Shown here piece by piece: positions 2,734 through 6,576 of a stretch of 6,576 nucleotides of DNA. Source of the stretch: an uncultured Clostridia bacterium (GTDB lineage Bacteria; Bacillota; Clostridia; Oscillospirales; Ruminococcaceae); NCBI GenBank assembly GCA_946563605.1, contig CAMNVW010000079.1:1-6576 (forward strand), read 5' to 3'. Positions within the stretch are counted from its first letter, which is position 1. The number at the start of each line of letters is the position of its first letter. The position numbers and the translations under genes are program-made. The notes beneath the pieces were generated by a model that saw only the letters and a list, made by a program, of their open reading frames with translations, had not been told where the DNA came from and ran no database searches.

Positions 2734-3984
2734 ATGTACGAAAATAAAGAGGTACAGCAGACGGCAGTGCTGGCGTCGGTGGACACGGGCGAGTTTGACG
2801 CCCAGCGTTCCATCGAGGAGTTGGAGGAACTGGCAAAATCCGCCGGCGCGCAGGTAAAAGGCTGCGTCATTCAGAAAAAGGAAAAGCCGGACCCTGCAAC
2901 TTTAATGGGTGCAGGCAGATTGGAAGAACTGGCGGAATTTGTGGCGGCAAATGAAATTGATCTGGTTATCTTCGACCATGAGCTGGCTCCTGCGCAGCTC
3001 AAAAACATCGAGAAGATCGTGGACGCGGCAATCATCGACCGCACGACGCTGATTCTGGACATCTTCGCACAGCGCGCAAAAACAAGCGAGGGTCGCTTAC
3101 AGGTGGAGCTGGCGCAGCTGAAGTACCGTTTACCGCGATTGAGCGGCATGGGTACCAGCTTATCGCGTTTGGGCGGCGGTATCGGTACGCGTGGTCCTGG
3201 TGAAAGCAAGCTGGAAAGCGACAGACGGCACATCCGCCGGAGAATCCACTCGCTAGAGGTGGAACTGGAAGAGCTGGAAAAACGCAGAGGACTGCTCCGT
3301 CAGCGCAGAAAGAAGGATGACGTCATCAGCGTGGCGATTGTCGGCTACACAAACGTGGGCAAGTCCACCCTGCTCAACACCCTGACCGATGCGGGCGTTC
3401 TTGCAAAGGATATGCTCTTTGCAACCCTTGACCCTACCTCCCGCGCGTTGAGCTTGCCGGACGGCCGCAAGGTCATGCTGATCGACACAGTAGGCTTGGT
3501 CAGTCGTCTGCCTCATCAGTTGGTACAGGCGTTTCATTCCACCTTGGAAGAAGCAGCCGACGCGGATTTGATCCTCAATGTCTGCGACGTATCTTCCCCT
3601 GAATTTGACCAGCAGTTACAGGTCACGACCGAACTGCTCAAAGAGTTGGGGGCTGAAAATGTGCCGGTATTGACGGTGCTCAACAAGTGCGACAAGCTGC
3701 CGGAAATTCCGATGACCCTCAACAAAACCACAGCGGCAATCTCCGCAAAGACAGGAGAAGGCTTAGACAAGCTGCTGGAAAAAATCGTTTTGAACCTGCC
3801 GGAAACACACCGCCATCTGCATCTGCTGATTCCATATGACAAGAGCGGTTTGATTGGAGAAATCCGTCAGAGCGGCAAGGTCTACACCGAGGAATATCGC
3901 GAACAGGGCACTTATCTGGATGCAAATGTCGATTTAAAAATATGCCACCGTGTTCAGGATTATATTCTTTTGAATGAGGACTAA
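2734..3984 (+). CDS. hflX: GTPase HflX
   Basis: 416 residues, normal length for HflX. The N-terminal nucleotide-binding-like domain spans about 10-105 and includes DPATLMGAGRLEEL, a family signature. The helical linker domain follows and contains SRLGGGIGTRGPGESKLESD, another HflX hallmark. The G domain has G1 GYTNVGKST (204-212), G3 DTVG (251-254), G4 NKCD (317-320) and G5 SAKTG (337-341), all intact. HflX is a ribosome-binding GTPase that splits or rescues stalled 70S ribosomes, notably under heat or antibiotic stress, in the cytoplasm. The start at 2734 is supported by AAAGGAAC 9 bases upstream. The EcsC-family gene follows after 53 bp with no terminator-like hairpin, so co-transcription is likely. 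No hfq or miaA neighbour is present, as is usual in Firmicutes. Confidence 0.96.
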   Translation: MYENKEVQQTAVLASVDTGEFDAQRSIEELEELAKSAGAQVKGCVIQKKEKPDPATLMGAGRLEELAEFVAANEIDLVIFDHELAPAQLKNIEKIVDAAIIDRTTLILDIFAQRAKTSEGRLQVELAQLKYRLPRLSGMGTSLSRLGGGIGTRGPGESKLESDRRHIRRRIHSLEVELEELEKRRGLLRQRRKKDDVISVAIVGYTNVGKSTLLNTLTDAGVLAKDMLFATLDPTSRALSLPDGRKVMLIDTVGLVSRLPHQLVQAFHSTLEEAADADLILNVCDVSSPEFDQQLQVTTELLKELGAENVPVLTVLNKCDKLPEIPMTLNKTTAAISAKTGEGLDKLLEKIVLNLPETHRHLHLLIPYDKSGLIGEIRQSGKVYTEEYREQGTYLDANVDLKICHRVQDYILLNED

Positions 3985-4037
3985 TCCACAAGAATCTTTA
4001 CGAAGAGCCTTCAGGTGAATCCAAAAGGAGAGGCGAT

Positions 4038-4883
4038 ATGGAGCTTTATCACTGTGCCAAAACGAAACGAGAGGAAAAGTTACAGCGAAGGAACCTCAAC
4101 AGGCTTGAGAAAAAGGAAGAACGTCTATTGGCAAAGCCGGAGCAATCCTCTGTACTGCGGGATTTGACCGCGCCGATGACGGAAAGGCTGTATGAAAAGA
4201 TACCGCAAAGGGCAAAGCAGGCGGCGGATTATTCTGCGGAGAAATCTGCGCAGGCACTGGAAAAGGCGTTTGAAAAGAGCTTTGATGTGGTGCTCGAAAA
4301 GGGCAGCGGATTCATCGGCAGATTCTGCGGCGAAAAGAAAAAGCTGGAACAATATCAAAGCTTTGCACAAAAGCCGCTGTCGAGCTGGGAATTATACCGA
4401 TTGGGGTGCGCTGCTGCGGTGCAGGCGTCGGCGAACATGGTGTTTTCCTCGGTGCAGGGCGGTGTGATGGGTGTGTTTGGAATCGGACTGCCGGATGTTC
4501 CGATTTTTCTGGGAGCGGTGTTTAAGACGCTGTTCGAGCTTTCGCTGCGCTTCGGATATCCATATGATCTGCCGCAGGAGCAGATATACCAAATGCTGCT
4601 CATCTGTGCGGCGGTGGGAAGTGAACAGGAGCGCCGGCGTAGTGCGTTGGATGCCGACAAGGTGGCGCAGGAAATCCGCAGGGGCAGCAGCGTTTCCATC
4701 GACCGAGAACAGGCGAAAAAACGGGCGGCAAAGGCATGGTGCAGCGCCGCGATGTGTGGGAAGATCGTGCAGGGTGTCCCGATTGTGGGGGTGTATGGCG
4801 GCTTTCGCAACGGCGTTTTGCTCAAAAAAATCGGCTCGGTGGCGGCGGTGAAGTACCAGCAGCGGATGCTGCGGGAGAGATAG
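4038..4883 (+). CDS. EcsC-family protein
   Basis: 281 residues. The N-terminal ~110 residues are highly charged and helical, with KREEKLQRRNLNRLEKKEER near the start. The diagnostic part is at about 141-180: GGVMGVFGIGLPDVPIF, then a hydrophobic helix and ELSLRFGYPYDLP. The glycine-rich turn, proline-aspartate and the aromatic GY(P)Y ending are the recognisable core of the EcsC family (named after the third gene of the Bacillus ecs ABC-transporter operon; molecular function unknown). A second small hydrophobic/glycine stretch is near 245-262 (GKIVQGVPIVGVYGG). It may associate with the membrane. There are no ABC transporter genes here; it follows hflX by 53 bp and has its own AAAGGAG ribosome binding site. 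A 17-bp sequence in its coding region is repeated just after its stop. Confidence 0.8.
   Translation: MELYHCAKTKREEKLQRRNLNRLEKKEERLLAKPEQSSVLRDLTAPMTERLYEKIPQRAKQAADYSAEKSAQALEKAFEKSFDVVLEKGSGFIGRFCGEKKKLEQYQSFAQKPLSSWELYRLGCAAAVQASANMVFSSVQGGVMGVFGIGLPDVPIFLGAVFKTLFELSLRFGYPYDLPQEQIYQMLLICAAVGSEQERRRSALDADKVAQEIRRGSSVSIDREQAKKRAAKAWCSAAMCGKIVQGVPIVGVYGGFRNGVLLKKIGSVAAVKYQQRMLRER
4625..4641 (+). repeat. 17-bp repeat, copy 1 (inside the EcsC-like gene)
   Basis: ACAGGAGCGCCGGCGTA, identical at 4885-4901 and 5061-5077. Its centre CGCCGGCG is self-complementary. Here it encodes part of QERRRS. Confidence 0.85.
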
Positions 4884-4884
4884 G

Positions 4885-4901
4885 ACAGGAGCGCCGGCGT
4901 A
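4885..4901 (+). repeat. 17-bp repeat, copy 2 (just after the EcsC-like stop)
   Basis: Identical 17-mer, two bases after the stop codon. The similarity to copy 3 extends upstream: GGATGCTG(C/T)GGGAGA precedes both, so the last codons of the gene and its stop region are partly duplicated at 5042-5077. Confidence 0.85.
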
Positions 4902-4903
4902 TA

Positions 4904-4929
4904 GCCCGAAACAGGGTTTATTTTCGGGC
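4904..4929 (+). terminator. Weak hairpin after the EcsC-like gene
   Basis: Arms GCCCGAAA (4904-4911) and TTTCGGGC (4922-4929) with a 10-nt loop. No proper T-run follows, so termination here is doubtful. Confidence 0.35.
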
Positions 4930-4976
4930 AGGTGGCATTTTGTTCGATTCATCGAGATTGGCTTTCACACAACGAA

Positions 4977-5007
4977 AACAGCGGTCGGTTCAGACTGCTG
5001 TTTTTTT
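4977..5007 (+). terminator. Intrinsic terminator of the hflX/EcsC unit
   Basis: Arms AACAGCGGTC (4977-4986) and GACTGCTGTT (4993-5002) pair over 10 bp with one G-U, followed by an unbroken T-run to 5007. It is the best terminator between the two operons. Confidence 0.85.
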
Positions 5008-5060
5008 ATTTGCAGAAAATGGCGTTGGGTCAACTGAATGTGGATGCTGTGGGAGATAAA

Positions 5061-5077
5061 ACAGGAGCGCCGGCGTA
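5061..5077 (+). repeat. 17-bp repeat, copy 3 (intergenic)
   Basis: Third identical copy of ACAGGAGCGCCGGCGTA, preceded by a GGATGCTGTGGGAGA that matches the 3' end of the EcsC-like gene. It lies beyond the main terminator, in DNA that is otherwise without features up to the promoter region at 5208. Confidence 0.85.
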
Positions 5078-5207
5078 AATCGGCGGACAGCACAGAAATT
5101 TGACAAGGGGAGAAAACCAAAGAATAATATACAAATGGTAAAACATGAGTATATTTTTATAAAAGGTGTTTGCATTTTTGTGTTTTTAGGATGATATGAT
5201 GAAAAAA

Positions 5208-5272
5208 ACAAATCATATTTGTATACAATATATGTTGCATTATATAATAACGAGTGGTATTATATATACAAC
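5208..5272 (+). promoter_or_regulatory. PadR-operon promoter with overlapping palindromic operator
   Basis: A candidate promoter is TTGTAT (5219-5224), 18-bp spacer and TATAAT (5243-5248). It is embedded in dyads: ACAAAT-CAT-ATTTGT at 5208-5222, and a long imperfect inverted repeat from GTTGCATTATATAATA (5234-5249) to TATTATATATACAAC (5258-5272), one base out of register. PadR repressors bind AT-rich inverted repeats over their own promoters, so this is a natural autoregulatory site. The exact start and the binding are inferred. Confidence 0.6.
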
Positions 5273-5296
5273 AAAGAAAGACGGGGAGGAAAGAAA

Positions 5297-5602
5297 ATGA
5301 ACACACAGTTTAAGAAAGGCGCGCTGGAACTGTGCGTATTATCTCAATTAAGAAAAGGCGATCAATACGGATACGAACTGACCGAAACAATTTCCCAGGA
5401 AATAGAGCTGGCAACAGGAACCCTATATCTGATTCTGAAAAGGTTAAAGGACGATGAATATGTCGATACCTATTCAGTGGAATCGGAAGGCAGACCGGCA
5501 AGAAAGTATTATCATCTGACCCAAAAGGGGCTGGAATACCAGGAATCTTTACGGAACGAATGGAAGGATTTTACGGCAGCGATTGACCGATTGATTTGGT
5601 AG
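5297..5602 (+). CDS. PadR-family transcriptional regulator
   Basis: 101 residues, the short PadR class. The winged helix includes LELCVLSQLRKGDQYGYEL, the recognition-helix signature ATGTLYLILKRLKDDEYV (about 39-56) and the wing/closing motif EGRPARKYYHLTQKG (about 63-77). A short C-terminal helix for dimerisation follows. The chosen ATG at 5297 has GGGGAGG seven bases upstream. A longer frame from 5219 would start inside the operator/promoter and has no ribosome binding site, so it is rejected. The downstream HAAS-DUF4097 gene follows after 22 bp, forming the common Firmicutes pair of a PadR repressor with an envelope-associated DUF1700/DUF4097 protein. It probably represses this operon and relieves it on an envelope or antibiotic signal; the signal is unknown. 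Confidence 0.93.
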   Translation: MNTQFKKGALELCVLSQLRKGDQYGYELTETISQEIELATGTLYLILKRLKDDEYVDTYSVESEGRPARKYYHLTQKGLEYQESLRNEWKDFTAAIDRLIW

Positions 5603-5624
5603 GAGCACGAAGGAGGAAAAGGTT

Positions 5625-6576
5625 ATGACAAAACGAGAATATATGCAGAAGATGGAGCAGGCTTTACAGGGGTATGATAAGGAGTTCAGACGGGAGATTC
5701 TGGAAAGCTACGAGGAGCATTTTCAGACAGGGCTTAAGGATGGACGCAGCGAAGAAGAAATCTGTCAGGAATTGGGCGCAGTGGAAGGCTTACTGGGGGA
5801 TATTCAGGAGCTGATGGGCGACAGAGATATTCATACACATGAGTTGGAACAGTTTACGGCTATTACAGAGCAGAAGGAGCAGTACAACGGTATCAACAAG
5901 GTGGAGATGGATCTTGCAGCGAAGGACATAGAGATTTCTCCATCAGCGGACAACGAACTGCACGTTTTCATCAAAGGCGGCAAGGAAAAATCCAAATATT
6001 TAGAGGAGCATATTTCCGGCGACAGCTACTATGCGCGTGAAATCAAAATGAATAAGAGCAGCGGCGGCAGTATTTTGGATATGATCCTGTCTGGACTGAG
6101 CGTCGAACACGAGGATATCACCATCGTTGTGGAGGTTCCGAAACAACTGGAGTCTTTGACAATCAAAACCATGAGCGGCGATTTGACTTGCCAAGATATT
6201 TTTGCAAGGGCGTTGACCATGGAATCCATGAGCGGCGACATTGAATTGGAGCAGGTCAGCACAGAGGAAGGAATTGTGAAAACAAAGAGCGGCGATTTTG
6301 AGCTCAATGGTTTTGACAGCAAGGATCTGGTGATTAAGACTATCAGCGGCGATATCAGCTGGAAGAGATCCAATGTAAATGAGTCGCAAGTCAGCACCAT
6401 CAGCGGCGATGTTGAGTTGAAGGAAATCAAGGCAAACAACCTGACTGTGAAAACTACCAGCGGCGACATCGAGCTGCGCAGCACAGAGGTTGGCGATACA
6501 AACCTTGGCAGCGTCAGCGGCGACATCAGCGGCAGCTTCTTTACGGAAAAGATTCGGGCAAAAACCACCAGCGGTG
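5625..6576 (+). CDS. HAAS (DUF1700-like) - DUF4097 beta-helix protein, 3' truncated by the window
   Basis: 317 codons are visible with no stop. Residues 1-65 are a HAAS/DUF1700-type helical domain (MTKREYMQKMEQAL, SYEEHFQTGLKDGRSEEEI, ELGAVEGLL). A linker precedes DUF4097 (putative adhesin) from about residue 95. From residue 183 a motif (T/S)-x-SGD recurs at Ser184, 203, 222, 241, 260, 279, 298 and 316, an almost exact 19-residue spacing, as expected for stacked turns of a right-handed beta-helix. No signal peptide or membrane helix is seen in the visible part, although DUF1700 proteins often have one. The start is set by AGGAGG at 5611-5616, nine bases before ATG. Companion PadR genes usually repress such genes, and the role is thought to concern envelope stress. 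Antisense frames here are shadows of the repeats. Confidence 0.85.
   Translation, partial: MTKREYMQKMEQALQGYDKEFRREILESYEEHFQTGLKDGRSEEEICQELGAVEGLLGDIQELMGDRDIHTHELEQFTAITEQKEQYNGINKVEMDLAAKDIEISPSADNELHVFIKGGKEKSKYLEEHISGDSYYAREIKMNKSSGGSILDMILSGLSVEHEDITIVVEVPKQLESLTIKTMSGDLTCQDIFARALTMESMSGDIELEQVSTEEGIVKTKSGDFELNGFDSKDLVIKTISGDISWKRSNVNESQVSTISGDVELKEIKANNLTVKTTSGDIELRSTEVGDTNLGSVSGDISGSFFTEKIRAKTTSG

Noticed and set aside
5135..5194. 19-codon leader-peptide-like frame before padR
   Set aside because: No ribosome binding site, no regulatory codon run and no attenuator hairpin.
5219..5602. 127-residue long form of the PadR protein
   Set aside because: The extra 26 residues are coded by the promoter/operator region and lack a ribosome binding site; the start at 5297 has GGGGAGG.
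6000..6568. Two long - strand frames opposite the DUF4097 repeats
   Set aside because: They arise from the regular 57-bp repeats on the + strand; no promoter or ribosome binding site is seen.

Overview
The window looks like a chromosomal stretch from a low-to-mid GC Gram-positive, most likely a gut-type Clostridia (Ruminococcaceae/Oscillospirales-like). The signs are strong AAGGAGG-type ribosome binding sites, textbook sigma-A promoters (TTGACA/TATAAT), a hydrophobic tail typical of a sortase-anchored protein at the left edge, and a PadR/HAAS/DUF4097 operon. The genus is inference.

Layout. (1) 1-74: last residues of a surface-type protein. (2) 75-515: no convincing gene; a terminator-like hairpin and three copies of a ~57-bp double-hairpin repeat. 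(3) 516-1910: a dense array of a type I toxin-antitoxin-like system. Six small RNA genes (about 100 nt each, + strand), all with near-consensus promoters and intrinsic terminators, are interleaved with three tiny membrane-peptide genes on the - strand (802-882, 1406-1492, 1737-1817). Each peptide gene has its own TTTACA-17-TATACT promoter, a 5' hairpin at the predicted +1, and a hairpin over the Shine-Dalgarno. Three RNA genes face a toxin convergently (RNA2, RNA5, RNA6); three (RNA1, RNA3, RNA4) have none. (4) 1912-2672: terminator, promoter and a ChrB N-terminal-domain-like protein. (5) 2699-4883: HflX GTPase followed by an EcsC-family protein. (6) 4884-5296: no gene; two hairpins, a 17-bp repeat also present inside the EcsC-like gene, and a palindrome-rich promoter. 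(7) 5297-6576: a PadR-family repressor followed by a HAAS-DUF4097 protein, open at the right edge.

The most interesting part is the array. In each toxin/RNA pair the 5' end of the antisense RNA and the 5' leader of the toxin mRNA carry the same two short blocks: a common AUCAGAAGG(A/G)CGG and a pair-specific second block. In DNA these are inverted repeats. A toxin mRNA that runs back through the antisense gene could therefore pair its 5' leader with its own 3' tail, and almost all differences between the copies are transitions that keep G-U pairing. The -35 box of every antisense RNA promoter also sits inside a palindrome that reads as an intrinsic terminator on the toxin strand, so the toxin message may end exactly where the antisense promoter begins. 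Both points are inference from sequence.

The right half is ordinary housekeeping and regulatory content: ribosome rescue/GTPase (HflX), an EcsC protein of unknown role, and an envelope-stress-type PadR operon that probably autoregulates through an inverted repeat over its -10.
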